NCBI GenBank assembly: GCA_019119495.1
Contig: DWWX01000015.1
Span: 1 to 64,000 of the forward strand
DNA length: 64,000 bases
Origin: Candidatus Gemmiger stercorigallinarum
Lineage (GTDB): Bacteria; Bacillota; Clostridia; Oscillospirales; Ruminococcaceae
Direction: 5' to 3'
Of this stretch, positions 8,849 to 18,506 are shown one piece after another. Position 1 is the first letter of the stretch. The number at the start of each line of letters is the position of its first letter. Both the position numbers and the translations under genes were made by a program. Below the pieces are notes generated by a model. That model searched no databases. It saw nothing but the letters and a program-made list of their open reading frames with translations, and was not told the origin of the DNA.

Positions 8849-9856
8849 TCAGGTCAAAGCATCGCTGTCGGCGGCCTCCACGTAGGTCTCGTACCATTCG
8901 CAGATGGTCTCGTAGTAGATCTGGGCGGCGGCCTGGCGGCCGGCCTCGTCGCCGAAGGCGGCCACGTCCTCCGGGCTGGTGATAAAGCACTGCTCGGCCA
9001 GCACGGCGGGGCAGCCGCATTCCTCCAGCAGCGTGAAGGTGGGGTCGCTGTGCACCGTGGTGTCGCTGACCTCAAAGATCTGCTTTTCGTTGTTGGCGTC
9101 GTAGTAGATGTAGCGCACGCCGTTTTCGCCCCGCAGCCGCTCGCCGGTCTGGCCAAAGCGGTCGGCAATCATCTGGGCAAAGGCCAGGCTCTCGGCGTTG
9201 TATGTACGGCCCGGCGGCACGGGGTAACACTCAAAGCCCGCATAGTTGGGGTCGTCGCCGGAATTGCCGTGGATGGACAGCAGCAGCTGCGCCCCGCCGG
9301 CCACCGCATTGGCGGCCCGCTGGCTGGGGCGCTCGTACTCGGTGCCGTCGGTGGTCAGGAAGGGGGCAAACCGGCCGTCGGCTTCCAGCAGGTCCATCAG
9401 CAGTTCGGCGGTCTCCCAGGTCATCTCGTCCTCGTTGAAATAGGGGCCCTCGGTGCCGGGGTCGCCGCCGCCGTGGCCGGGGTCCACCGCCACCACAAAG
9501 CCGGTGGGTTCGGTGCCGGCAGGGTCCGCCGGCGCGGCGGCCGCCTGGCTTTCCGGTTCGGCGGCGCCGGGCAGCAGCAGTTCCGGCCCGTTCAGCACCA
9601 AAAACACCGCGCCGGCCAAAAGCACCGCGGCCATCAGGTACATCAGCCGCCGCAGCGCCGAGCCCCGCCGCCGGCGGGCGGCATACTGGCGGTAGCTGGA
9701 CGCGGCCTGCGGGCGGGCACGGCCGGTCCGTGGGCTGCGGGGCGGCGGCACGGGGCAGACGGGCGGCACCGGCTGGCTGCGGGGCGGCGCCTGCCGCGCC
9801 GTGCTGTGATAGGTGTTTTTTGCCCGTGCGGGGCTGTGTCCTGTGCGATGGTCCAT
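8849..9856 (-). CDS. N-acetylmuramoyl-L-alanine amidase (Amidase_3), membrane-anchored
   Basis: VVAVDPGHGGGDPGTEG, LLLSIHGNSGDDP, EECGCPAVLAEQCFITSPEDVAA; N-terminal Arg-rich segment and TM helix. Start codon uncertain. Confidence 0.9.
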   Translation of the reverse strand: MDHRTGHSPARAKNTYHSTARQAPPRSQPVPPVCPVPPPRSPRTGRARPQAASSYRQYAARRRRGSALRRLMYLMAAVLLAGAVFLVLNGPELLLPGAAEPESQAAAAPADPAGTEPTGFVVAVDPGHGGGDPGTEGPYFNEDEMTWETAELLMDLLEADGRFAPFLTTDGTEYERPSQRAANAVAGGAQLLLSIHGNSGDDPNYAGFECYPVPPGRTYNAESLAFAQMIADRFGQTGERLRGENGVRYIYYDANNEKQIFEVSDTTVHSDPTFTLLEECGCPAVLAEQCFITSPEDVAAFGDEAGRQAAAQIYYETICEWYETYVEAADSDALT

Positions 9857-10106
9857 CCTGCGCTCCTGTATCCTGCGGCCGGGCATCCCGGCGATCCCGT
9901 TCCCGGCGCGGCCTGCCCCGGCGGGCGTCACATCCGGCTGTGCCTGTGTTTTGTCTTTCTGCTGTCTTTGGCCTGTCTGCTGCATTTAGAATAACGCCGC
10001 GATGTATCCATTTTGTCACAAGATTGTAAGGCAAAGATGTAAAAATCCTGTGTCAAAAATTGTGGAAATTGCTGGGCATCCGCCGCGGAGGGCAAAACCG
10101 GCCGGG

Positions 10107-11504
10107 TCACTCCAGGTACAGTTCGGTAAAATTGCCGTGCCCGGCCAGGGCGTCCTCCACCGGCAGCAGGCCGTAGACCAGCTGCCAGGCCTCGTAGGTG
10201 TAGGGCATGCCGTCCTTGTCTATGCCGGGCTGCGGGCCGGAGCCGCGGATCTCGTACTGGCAGTAAAACTGCCCGCCGTACTGGTCCAAAAAATGCACCG
10301 ACTGGCTGCCGCGGGGCGCGCTGTACTGCGAAAAGCTGACCTCAACCGGGCTGCCGCCCTCCGCCGGGATCAAAAACTGCCGGAAGCTTGTCTGCTGGGT
10401 GGTCCAGTCCAGCCAATGGACCGTGACCACATACCAGCCGGGCAGGGCCTGCACGTCGTAATTGGCAATGCGCCCGGCGGCCTGGGGCAGCCCGGTGCAC
10501 AGGGTGCGCTCCTGCCCGGTGGCCGTGTCGATGGCGGAAAGCGTCCCTGCCTGCTCGTCCACGTGCACCAGCGGCCCGCCGGGCAGCTGGCGGCCGGCGC
10601 GGGCGGGGGAGACCCGGTTGTCGTACCCGGAAAGCCCGTCCTCTTGCCAGAAACCCGTCCGGGTATAGCGCGCCGTCATGCTCCACAGGCCGGTGGCGGG
10701 CTCCAGCCGCCAGACCTCCGCGCCGTCCCCGCTCAAACCCAGCCAGAGATACAGAAAGCCGTCCTGCGCGTCAAAGATCTCGGCGTTGGCCACCCGCTGG
10801 TCTGCCGGGCGGGGGCTGCCTGCGGGCGGGGCTTCCCGGTTGGTGCACAGGCTGGCATCGCCGCTGACCTTGTCCACGGCCAGCACCGCGGCCTGCTCCT
10901 CGCGGGGGACCGAGAAGTCCGCCGCCGCGGGATAGTTGGCGGCGTTCAGGTAAAGGGTGCCCTCGTCCGCCGCGGCCAGCGCCCAGTCGTACTCCCGGTC
11001 GGCTTCGAGCCTTGGCAGGGTGCAAAGGACGCGGGTGGCATCGTCGGCCAGGCTGCGGGCTTCCAGCCAGGCGTCGCCGTCCACCGCGTCGTGCAGCAGG
11101 TAAAGGGTATCGCCGTCGGCGGCCAGTGTGATAAGGCTGCCATCGTTCGGGGTAAGCCAGGCCGAGCAGCCGGGCTGGTCGTGGGCGCAGCCGTCCCGGT
11201 GGCAGAGGGGCTGCGCCGTCCCGGTCTCGCAGTCGATGACCGTCAGCAGCCCCATCGCCATGGCGCCGCCGCCCGGCTGCTGGTAATCGAAGGTCTTGTA
11301 CTCGTACCGGCGGCTGCCCAGCAGTTCCGAGATCAGGTGGATGCCGCCCTCCGCCCCCTCAAGCGGCGCGGAGGGTTCAGGCTGTGCTGCGGCGGGCGCG
11401 GGTGTTTGAGCGGTTTCCGGTGTGGCGGCCGCCTGCCCGTGCGGCATGCAGCCGCACAGCAGGGCGATGCAGGCCGCCAGCGCGGCGAACGGTGCAGGTC
11501 TCAT
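10107..11504 (-). CDS. Secreted lipoprotein, beta-propeller-like, with C-x4-C-A-H-x4-C motif (paralogue of 13926-15317)
   Basis: Lipobox CIALLCGC; motif CHRDGCAHDQPGC; repeated aromatic/strand pattern. Confidence 0.75.
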   Translation of the reverse strand: MRPAPFAALAACIALLCGCMPHGQAAATPETAQTPAPAAAQPEPSAPLEGAEGGIHLISELLGSRRYEYKTFDYQQPGGGAMAMGLLTVIDCETGTAQPLCHRDGCAHDQPGCSAWLTPNDGSLITLAADGDTLYLLHDAVDGDAWLEARSLADDATRVLCTLPRLEADREYDWALAAADEGTLYLNAANYPAAADFSVPREEQAAVLAVDKVSGDASLCTNREAPPAGSPRPADQRVANAEIFDAQDGFLYLWLGLSGDGAEVWRLEPATGLWSMTARYTRTGFWQEDGLSGYDNRVSPARAGRQLPGGPLVHVDEQAGTLSAIDTATGQERTLCTGLPQAAGRIANYDVQALPGWYVVTVHWLDWTTQQTSFRQFLIPAEGGSPVEVSFSQYSAPRGSQSVHFLDQYGGQFYCQYEIRGSGPQPGIDKDGMPYTYEAWQLVYGLLPVEDALAGHGNFTELYLE

Positions 11505-11566
11505 ACGATCAGTCCCTTTTCCGGTCAAAATGTTACAGCGAAAGCAAACGATTCCAGCTACGGCGG

Positions 11567-12400
11567 TCAGTCCAGCAGCGCGGCGAACTGTTCCGGCGTC
11601 ATGCTGGCCGCGCCGACGGTCAGCCCGCCGCCGGTGTTGACGCTGACATACAGCTGCGCGGCGGGGGAGTAGGCGGCCTCGCCGGCGCCGGGCAGGCGGC
11701 CGCCCCAGTCCACCGGCTGCCAGTCGGTAAATTCGTCCACGCCAAGCAGTGCCAGCGCGGGCGCCAGCAGGCTGCCGGTCCCGGCGGCATCGCCGGTGCG
11801 GCCGCTGTCCTGCCAGGAAAAATACACCGGCCGGCCGTCGGCGGTCAGCGTCAGGGCCAGGGTCAGGGTCAGGGCGTCGGCCGGGCCGGCGTCGGCGGGT
11901 TGCTCTTCCGGGACCGGGCCGGGCGCCAGGCTGTAGGCGGTCAGGCCGGCGGGGCCGTCCTGCGCCGTCAGCAGATAGCCGCTGCCGTCCAACGCGGCCC
12001 GCAGGCGGGCGGCGTCCGCGTCGGCCAGCAGGCCCAGGGCGGCGGCGCTGTCCACCGCGGCGGCGCAGCGGGCTTTGGCGTCGGCCAGGTCCTGCCCGGC
12101 CGGCGTCCGGGCCTGCCACTGGTCGGGCGCGCCGGAAGGCCGGGCGGGGTCCACCCCCAGCAGATGGGCGCAGTTGTACAGCAGGCAGGCGGCGGGGTTG
12201 GCGCGGGCGGCGTCGCCCAGCGGTTCGGCCTGCCCGGCGTCGGCGCGGGGATGCGTGCCGGCAAACAGCATGCCGTCCCACACCGCAAACACCACGGGCG
12301 GCAGCGCCAGGCAGCAGGCCACCGCCGCCGCGCACAGCAGCGCGGCCAGCCGGGTGCCCGGGCGCATGGCGCGCAGGCGGGAGAACATTTCAGTCAGCAT
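11567..12400 (-). CDS. Hypothetical membrane-anchored/secreted protein downstream of a histidine kinase
   Basis: 277 aa with N-terminal TM (LAALLCAAAVACCLALPPVVFAVW); start overlaps the kinase stop by 11 nt. Confidence 0.7.
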   Translation of the reverse strand: MLTEMFSRLRAMRPGTRLAALLCAAAVACCLALPPVVFAVWDGMLFAGTHPRADAGQAEPLGDAARANPAACLLYNCAHLLGVDPARPSGAPDQWQARTPAGQDLADAKARCAAAVDSAAALGLLADADAARLRAALDGSGYLLTAQDGPAGLTAYSLAPGPVPEEQPADAGPADALTLTLALTLTADGRPVYFSWQDSGRTGDAAGTGSLLAPALALLGVDEFTDWQPVDWGGRLPGAGEAAYSPAAQLYVSVNTGGGLTVGAASMTPEQFAALLD

Positions 12401-13841
12401 GGTCGGCCTCCTCAGGCGGGTCCGCCAGCGGCAGGCGGAAGGTGACGGTGGTGCCGCAGCCCTCCCGGCTTTGCAGTTCCAGCCGGCTGTGGTGCAGCGC
12501 GGCGATGCGGGCGCACAGCGTCAGCCCGATGCCGCTGCCCCCGCCGGCGCGGGCGCGGGACTTGTCCACCATGTAAAACGGTTCGGTCACGCGGGGCAGG
12601 TCGGCGGCGGGGATGCCGCAGCCGTTGTCCGCCACGGTGAACACCGCCAGGCCGTCCTGCGCTTGGCAGGACACGGTCACGCGGCCGTTCTGCCGCCCTT
12701 CGCAGGCGTGCAGGGCGTTGCGGATCAGGTTGCGCAGCAGGTCGTCCAGCAGCGCGGCGTCGCCCAGTACGGTGCAGCCGCAGGGCGCAAACTCCAGCAC
12801 GGCGCCTTCGGCGTCCGGCAGGCTGCGGGCCAGCCGGGCAAACAGCGCCCGGTCGGTGACGGGGCAAAGCCGGATGGCGCTTTCCTCCCCGTCGGCGCGG
12901 CGCTCCAGGCCCATCAGGGCCAGCAGCTTGCGGCTCAGCTCCTCCAGGCGGCGGGTCTCGCGGAAGATATAGCCCGCGGCCTCCCGCTGGGTCTCGGCGC
13001 TTTGGGGGCGGGCGCGCATCAGGTCGGCGTAGCCCAGCATGCCGGTCATGGGGGTCTTGATCTCGTGGGTAAAGGCCGCCACAAAGTCTTTCTGGCGGCG
13101 CACGTTCTCGTCCAGCGCGGCGATGCGGCTTTCCACCGCGGCGGCCATCTCGTCAAAGCTGCGGCTCAGCGCGCCGATCTCGTCGTCGGTGTCCACGGCG
13201 GTGCGGCTGGCGTAGTCCCCGGCGGCGATCTGCCCGCTGGCCTGCTGCAGACGGGTCAGCGGCGCGGTCAGGCGGCGGCTGACCGCCGCGCTGGCCGCAG
13301 CCCCCGCCGCCAGCACCGCCAGCGTGGCCGCCAGCCAGGCGGCCAGCTGGGCGTCCCGGCTGGCAAACACGCCGGACACATCGCAGGCGCTGACCAGCAC
13401 CGCCTCCCGGCCGGGGATGTTCAGCGGCAGGGCCAGCAGCAGCCAGGTGCCGCTGCCGGCGCGGGCCAGGGTGGTCTGCTCCCGCCCGGCGGCCAGTACC
13501 TCCAGCAGCGTGGCGCGGGGGATCTGCTGCGGCAGGTTGGAGTAAACGCTGGCGGACCCGTCCAAAAACAGCGCCAGGCTGCTGCCGGGGGTGCTTTCGG
13601 CGTAGTTCTGCGCCGCGGCGGCCAGGTCCCAGGGCTGGTACTGCCCGTCCGCGTCCGGGGCTCCGGCCAGCATGGTGCGGGTGATGGCGTAGGCTTCGCT
13701 GTACTGCCGCGTGCCGGCGGTTTCGGCCGCGGAGGCCAGGCTGTCGGCAAAGCTGCGGCCCACCATCGCAAGCCCCACGGCGCACAGGCCGGCGGCCAGC
13801 AGTGCGGTAAAGCTCAGGCTGAGCTTTGTGGAAAACTTCAT
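12390..13841 (-). CDS. Sensor histidine kinase (HAMP, HisKA, HATPase_c)
   Basis: TM, periplasmic region, HAMP (RRLTAPLTRLQQASGQIAAGDYASRT), H-box FVAAFTHEIKTPMTGMLGYADLM, N-box LLRNLIRNALHA, G-boxes DNGCGIP and GGGSGIGLTLC. Confidence 0.95.
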   Translation of the reverse strand: MKFSTKLSLSFTALLAAGLCAVGLAMVGRSFADSLASAAETAGTRQYSEAYAITRTMLAGAPDADGQYQPWDLAAAAQNYAESTPGSSLALFLDGSASVYSNLPQQIPRATLLEVLAAGREQTTLARAGSGTWLLLALPLNIPGREAVLVSACDVSGVFASRDAQLAAWLAATLAVLAAGAAASAAVSRRLTAPLTRLQQASGQIAAGDYASRTAVDTDDEIGALSRSFDEMAAAVESRIAALDENVRRQKDFVAAFTHEIKTPMTGMLGYADLMRARPQSAETQREAAGYIFRETRRLEELSRKLLALMGLERRADGEESAIRLCPVTDRALFARLARSLPDAEGAVLEFAPCGCTVLGDAALLDDLLRNLIRNALHACEGRQNGRVTVSCQAQDGLAVFTVADNGCGIPAADLPRVTEPFYMVDKSRARAGGGSGIGLTLCARIAALHHSRLELQSREGCGTTVTFRLPLADPPEEADHAD

Positions 13842-13925
13842 CGGCGGCAGCTCCTTTCGGCTGTGTCCGGGGCGGGGGCATCCAAAAAATCCCCGGCGCT
13901 TTTTCTTTGTCCGATGCACCCCGGG

Positions 13926-15317
13926 TCACCGGGTGGCGGCGGGGCCGACGGGGCCCAGGTCGGGCGGGGTGCACAGCGTCCAGTCCTGGCTGCCGTCCAA
14001 ATACTCCTCCAGCCCGATCACGGCGTAGACCGGGCTTTCGGAAGGATGGGTGTAAACGCTGCCGTCCTGCCCCACGTCGGCGGCGGTCGCGGTGCGGCTG
14101 TCCACCAGCAGGGCCGCCCGGCTGCCGTTTTGGGCGTACAGGGCCGGCAGGCGGGCCTCGGCGCCGTCCTTCCACCAGGTGGCGGGCAGCTCCCGCACAA
14201 GGCTGCCGTCCGCCCGGTCAAACACCAGGCGGTGCGGCTGATACAAAGGGCTGCCGTCCTGCGGGGCGGAACACGCCGCGCCGTCAATGGCGATGTAACG
14301 GTCCGTCACCGCAAAGACCGCGGTCGGCTCCAGCTCCGCCGGCCAAAGGCCGGGGTACTGCCGCAGCACGTCGCCGGTCAGCGGGTCCTGCACCGTCAGG
14401 GTGCCGGCTTCGTCGATTTGCCAGGCCGCGCCGTCCCGCAGCTCCAAAAGCTGCCCCTCGTCCGCCAGGGGCAAAGCGTCCCCCAGCGTGCCGGTGCCCA
14501 GGTCCAAAACGTGCCAGGTGATGCGGCTCGCGGCAGCGTCGCCGGCCATGCTGCCGGTATGGGCCTTGGGCGGGCGGGACTGGCCCAGTACCATCCGGCC
14601 GCCGCACACCGCTGCGGCAAACAGCCGCGGGGTGGCGGTGGGGGCTTCGCCGCCGGCCGACCAGTCAAACAGGCGCTGCACGCTGCCGTCGGTTTTGGAG
14701 ATGCGCAGCACCACCGTCCGCTCGCTGCTCTGCCCGTCGGCGCGGGGCGGGTTGGACTCGGCCACCGCGTACAGCGCGGCGTCGTCCGCCAGCCAGGCAA
14801 TGTCCAGGCAGCTGCCGTCGGGGGCAAAGCCCTCGCACAGCAGGGTCTGGCCGCTGCCGTCCAATGCGCTGACGGTCAGCGTGCTGTACGCCGCGCCGCC
14901 GCCGTGCTCCGGCGCGGTCACATACACCCGGTACAGTTTGCCGTCGTCGGCAAAGGCGCCGCACTGGGCAATGGTGTAGCCGTCGGCGGGGCTGGGGCCC
15001 AGCCAGGCATCGCAGCCGGCGTCGGTGTGGGCGCAGCCGGGCTTGGCGCACACCAGCCCCAGCACGCCGGTGTCCAGGTCCAGCCCGGTCAAAAAGCGGG
15101 CGTCGTAATAGTAGCCGCTGTCCACGCCATAGACGGTGCTGCCGCCCATGGCATAGGTGTCGCCGCCCTGCCACACAAGGCGCAGCGCCCCCTGCGGCAG
15201 GGTCTCGGCGGCCTCGGCGGTTTCCGGCGCGGGCTTTGGCCCTGCCGGGGCGGCGGCATCGGCCCCGCAGCCGGCCAGCAGCGCGGCGCAAAGCAGGGCG
15301 GGCAAAAGGCGTTTCAT
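13926..15317 (-). CDS. Secreted lipoprotein with C-x4-C-A-H-x4-C motif
   Basis: Lipobox ALLAGC; motif CAKPGCAHTDAGCDAWL matches CHRDGCAHDQPGCSAWL in 10107-11504; start overlaps response-regulator stop by 4 nt. Confidence 0.75.
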   Translation of the reverse strand: MKRLLPALLCAALLAGCGADAAAPAGPKPAPETAEAAETLPQGALRLVWQGGDTYAMGGSTVYGVDSGYYYDARFLTGLDLDTGVLGLVCAKPGCAHTDAGCDAWLGPSPADGYTIAQCGAFADDGKLYRVYVTAPEHGGGAAYSTLTVSALDGSGQTLLCEGFAPDGSCLDIAWLADDAALYAVAESNPPRADGQSSERTVVLRISKTDGSVQRLFDWSAGGEAPTATPRLFAAAVCGGRMVLGQSRPPKAHTGSMAGDAAASRITWHVLDLGTGTLGDALPLADEGQLLELRDGAAWQIDEAGTLTVQDPLTGDVLRQYPGLWPAELEPTAVFAVTDRYIAIDGAACSAPQDGSPLYQPHRLVFDRADGSLVRELPATWWKDGAEARLPALYAQNGSRAALLVDSRTATAADVGQDGSVYTHPSESPVYAVIGLEEYLDGSQDWTLCTPPDLGPVGPAATR

Positions 15318-15985
15318 CGGTCGGCCTCCTCGCTTTCCAGCCGGTAGCCCACCCGGTGGACGGTGGTGATCCTGTCCTCCCACCCCAGCTTGCGGCGCAG
15401 GCGCTGGATGTGGGTGTCCAGCGTGCGGGTGTTGTCCAGCATCTCGTCCTCGCCCCAGATGGTCTCATACAGGTAATCGCGGTAGAGCACGCAGCCCCGG
15501 TTGCGCAGCAAAAGCAGCAGCAGGTCGTACTCCTTGGGGGTCAGGGCCACCGGTTTGCCGGCGCGGGTCACCCGGCAGGAGGCGGTCTCCACCACCACAT
15601 CCCAGGCGGTAAACTGCAGGCTGCCCCGCCCGGCCCGGCGCAGCACGCTTTCCACCCGCGCCACCAGCTCGGCAGGCTCAAAGGGCTTGACGATGTAATC
15701 GTCCGCCCCCATGTGCAGCCCCTGCACCCGGTCGGACAGGCTGCCCTTGGCGGTCAGAAAAATGCAGGGCGTGCCGGTGGGCAGCAGGTAGCGCAGCAGG
15801 TCGTAGCCGTCGATGCCGGGCATCATCACGTCCAAAAGCACCAGGTCATAGCGGTTCTGCTCCAGCAGGTCGGCGGCCAGGGCGCTGCTGGTGACGGCCT
15901 GGCAGGGGTAGCCGGCGTCGGTCAGGGTGCGACGGACCAGCCGGGCGATGGCTTCCTCGTCGTCCACGATCAGGATGGGTCTCAC
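15314..15985 (-). CDS. OmpR/PhoB family response regulator (GTG start)
   Basis: VRPILIVDDEEAIARLVRRTLTDAGY, LVLLDVMMPGIDGYDLL, IFLTAKG, wHTH ALTPKEYDLLLLLLRNRG...LDTHIQRLRRKLG. Confidence 0.94.
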   Translation of the reverse strand: MRPILIVDDEEAIARLVRRTLTDAGYPCQAVTSSALAADLLEQNRYDLVLLDVMMPGIDGYDLLRYLLPTGTPCIFLTAKGSLSDRVQGLHMGADDYIVKPFEPAELVARVESVLRRAGRGSLQFTAWDVVVETASCRVTRAGKPVALTPKEYDLLLLLLRNRGCVLYRDYLYETIWGEDEMLDNTRTLDTHIQRLRRKLGWEDRITTVHRVGYRLESEEADR

Positions 15986-16155
15986 GGGATAGTGCCTCCT
16001 TTGGCATTGGCCGGGCGCCGCGCTTTTGGGGCGGGCGGCTGCGGCCGGGTATCTATTCCTTATTATACGGCCAAATTCGTCCGATTTGTATCCATACGGG
16101 AACAAACCGCCCCCGCGCCCGGCGAAAAGTGCCCCGCGCCCGGCGGGGAAACGAC

Positions 16156-16184
16156 TTGACAGCGACACATTCCATCGGTATAAT
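16156..16184 (+). promoter_or_regulatory. Consensus sigma70 promoter TTGACA-N17-TATAAT for greA
   Basis: TTGACA 16156-16161, TATAAT 16179-16184. Confidence 0.85.
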
Positions 16185-16245
16185 ATAAAAACTGGTGCGG
16201 CCCGACGGGCCGCACAACTTTTACTGTTTAAGGAGAAAACCGGCT

Positions 16246-16734
16246 ATGGCAAAAGAGATCGTTGTTACCCACGAGGGTCTGAAAAAGCTGGAGGAAGAAC
16301 TGAACAACCTGCGCACCGTCAAGCGCAAGGAAGTGGCAGATAAAATCAAGGTCGCCCGCGGCTACGGCGACCTGTCCGAGAATGCCGAGTACGACGCCGC
16401 CAAGGAAGAGCAGGCGATGGTCGAGGCCCGCATCGCCGACCTGGAAGCTACCCTGAAGGTGGCCCGCGTCATTGACGACAGCACCCTGTCCCACGACACT
16501 GTCTCCATTGGCATGCATGTGCGCATTCTGGCCGAGGGCGACGACGAGGACGAAGCCGAGGAGTACGACATCACCGGCTCCACCGAGGCCGACGTGGACG
16601 CCAACCGCATCAGCGACGAGAGCCCGGTGGGCTCTGCGCTGATCGGCAAAAAGGCCGGCGACAGCGTGGATGTGACGCTGCCCAACGGCAACATCATCAC
16701 CTATAAGGTGCTCGGCGTCAGCCGCAGCCGCTGA
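16246..16734 (+). CDS. greA: Transcription elongation factor GreA
   Basis: VTHEGLKKLEEELNNLRTVKRKEVADKIKVARGYGDLSENAEYDAAKEEQ; SPVGSALIGKKAGDSVDV. Confidence 0.97.
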   Translation: MAKEIVVTHEGLKKLEEELNNLRTVKRKEVADKIKVARGYGDLSENAEYDAAKEEQAMVEARIADLEATLKVARVIDDSTLSHDTVSIGMHVRILAEGDDEDEAEEYDITGSTEADVDANRISDESPVGSALIGKKAGDSVDVTLPNGNIITYKVLGVSRSR

Positions 16735-16787
16735 GACCGGCCCCGTGCCGGACCCCGGCCCGCATCGAGAGGAAAGGAAAATGCCCC

Positions 16788-18302
16788 ATGGAACAGAATA
16801 ACGCAAAGCCGCCCCGCGCCCCGGAGCAGGACATCAGCCAGCAGGCCGCGGTGCGCCGCCAGAAACTGGCCGACCTGCGGGCTGCCGGGCAGGACCCCTA
16901 CACCATCACCAGCTACCCCCAGGACGCTTTCTCGGCTGATTTGAAGGCCGAGTACGCCGACCTGCCCGCCGAGGCCGAGACCGGGCGCATCGTCTGCCTG
17001 GCCGGCCGCATGATGTCCAAGCGGGTCATGGGCAAGGCCAGCTTTGCCCACCTGCGGGACGGCAAGGGGGATATCCAGATCTTTGCCCGCCGCGACGTGC
17101 TGGGCGACGAGCCTTACGCTGCCTTCAAAAAGCTGGACGTGGGCGATGTGATCGGCTGCCGGGGCGAGGTGTTCCGCACCAAGGCCGGCGAGCTGAGCGT
17201 CCGCGCCACCGAGATCACGCTGCTGGCTAAGAGCCTTTTGCCCATGCCGGAGAAGTTCCACGGCCTGACCGACCGCGAGGCCCGCTACCGCCAGCGGTAT
17301 CTGGACCTGATCGTCAACCCCGACGTGAAGGAGACCTTTGTCAAGCGCAGCCGCATTTTGCAGGAGATCCGCGCCTACCTGGACGGCAAGGGTTACCTGG
17401 AGGTGGACACCCCCATCCTGACCCCGTTCGAGATCGGCGCGGCGGCCCGGCCCTTCATCACCCACCACAACACCCTGGACATGGACATGGTGCTGCGCAT
17501 CGAGACCGAGCTGTACCTCAAGCGGCTGGTGGTGGGCGGCATGGACCGCGTCTATGAGGTGGGCCGCATCTTCCGCAACGAGGGCATGGACCCCCGCCAC
17601 AACCCGGAGTTCACCACCGTTGAGCTGTACCAGGCCTACACCGACTACCACGGCATGATGGATTTGGTGGAGGAGCTGTACAAGCGGCTGGCGCAGAACG
17701 TCTGCGGCAGCCTGGTCATCCCCTACCAGGGCCAGCAGATCGACATGAGCCACTGGGAGCGCCTGACCATGGCGGAGGCGGTCAAAAAGTATTCCGGCGT
17801 GGATTACCACGACTGGGCCTCCGACGAGGACGCCGTCGCCTGCGCCAAACAGCACGGCGTCGAGCTGCCGGAGATCCCCACCCGCGGCAGCATTTTGGCG
17901 GCTTTCTTTGACGCTTACGTGGAGGACAAGCTGATCCAGCCTACCTTTATCTACGACTACCCGGTGGAGATCAGCCCGCTGGCCAAGCGCAAGGCGGACG
18001 ACCCCGCCTTTACCGAGCGGTTTGAGTATTTCATCAACTGCACCGAGTTCGGCAACGCCTTCAGCGAACTGAACGACCCCATCGACCAGAAGGAACGCTT
18101 CGAGCGCCAGGTGGCCGAGCGCAAGGCGCTGGAGCCGGGCTGCAAGGCCCAGGTGGACTACGACTACATCAACGCGCTGGAGTACGGCCTGCCCCCCACG
18201 GGCGGCCTGGGCTTCGGTTTGGACCGGCTGGTCATGCTTTTGACCGACTCGGCCTCCATCCGCGATGTGCTGCTGTTCCCCACGATGAAGCCTTTGGACT
18301 GA
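16788..18302 (+). CDS. lysS: Lysyl-tRNA synthetase (class II)
   Basis: RYRQRYLDLIVNPDVKETFVKRSRI, PILTPFEIGAAARPFITHHNTLDMDMVLRIETELYLKRLVVGGMDRVYEVGRIFRNEGMDPRHNPEFT, GLPPTGGLGFGLDRLVMLLTDSASIRDVLLFPTMKP. Confidence 0.98.
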   Translation: MEQNNAKPPRAPEQDISQQAAVRRQKLADLRAAGQDPYTITSYPQDAFSADLKAEYADLPAEAETGRIVCLAGRMMSKRVMGKASFAHLRDGKGDIQIFARRDVLGDEPYAAFKKLDVGDVIGCRGEVFRTKAGELSVRATEITLLAKSLLPMPEKFHGLTDREARYRQRYLDLIVNPDVKETFVKRSRILQEIRAYLDGKGYLEVDTPILTPFEIGAAARPFITHHNTLDMDMVLRIETELYLKRLVVGGMDRVYEVGRIFRNEGMDPRHNPEFTTVELYQAYTDYHGMMDLVEELYKRLAQNVCGSLVIPYQGQQIDMSHWERLTMAEAVKKYSGVDYHDWASDEDAVACAKQHGVELPEIPTRGSILAAFFDAYVEDKLIQPTFIYDYPVEISPLAKRKADDPAFTERFEYFINCTEFGNAFSELNDPIDQKERFERQVAERKALEPGCKAQVDYDYINALEYGLPPTGGLGFGLDRLVMLLTDSASIRDVLLFPTMKPLD

Positions 18303-18422
18303 AATTCCACAATATATAGTGTCTGACGAGGTGCGACGGAACAAGATGCAGTAAAAAGGCTTACAACTACAACTTTTCTACAACTTTTGCTTGAAATCAG
18401 ACGGCATCAGACAGGCCAAAAT

Positions 18423-18463
18423 AAAGGGCAGATCCGTGCTTTTTGTGCGGATCTGCCCTTTTT
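18423..18463. terminator. Bidirectional rho-independent terminator between lysS and spoIIP
   Basis: AAAGGGCAGATCCGTGCTTTTTGTGCGGATCTGCCCTTTTTT; convergent genes on both sides. Confidence 0.85.
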
Positions 18464-18506
18464 TGCGATTTTTGGATCAATGCCCCGGCCGCACCGGCGC
18501 GCCCCT

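Noticed and set aside
6486-9020. 844-aa minus-strand ORF
   Set aside because: Covers GNAT and hflX antisense; no family signature.
12075-15347. 1090-aa + strand ORF
   Set aside because: Antisense to histidine kinase and lipoprotein genes; G/A/Q/H-rich artefact composition, no domain pattern.
16750-16800. T-box leader upstream of lysS
   Set aside because: Gap between greA and lysS is only ~50 nt; no room for a T-box.
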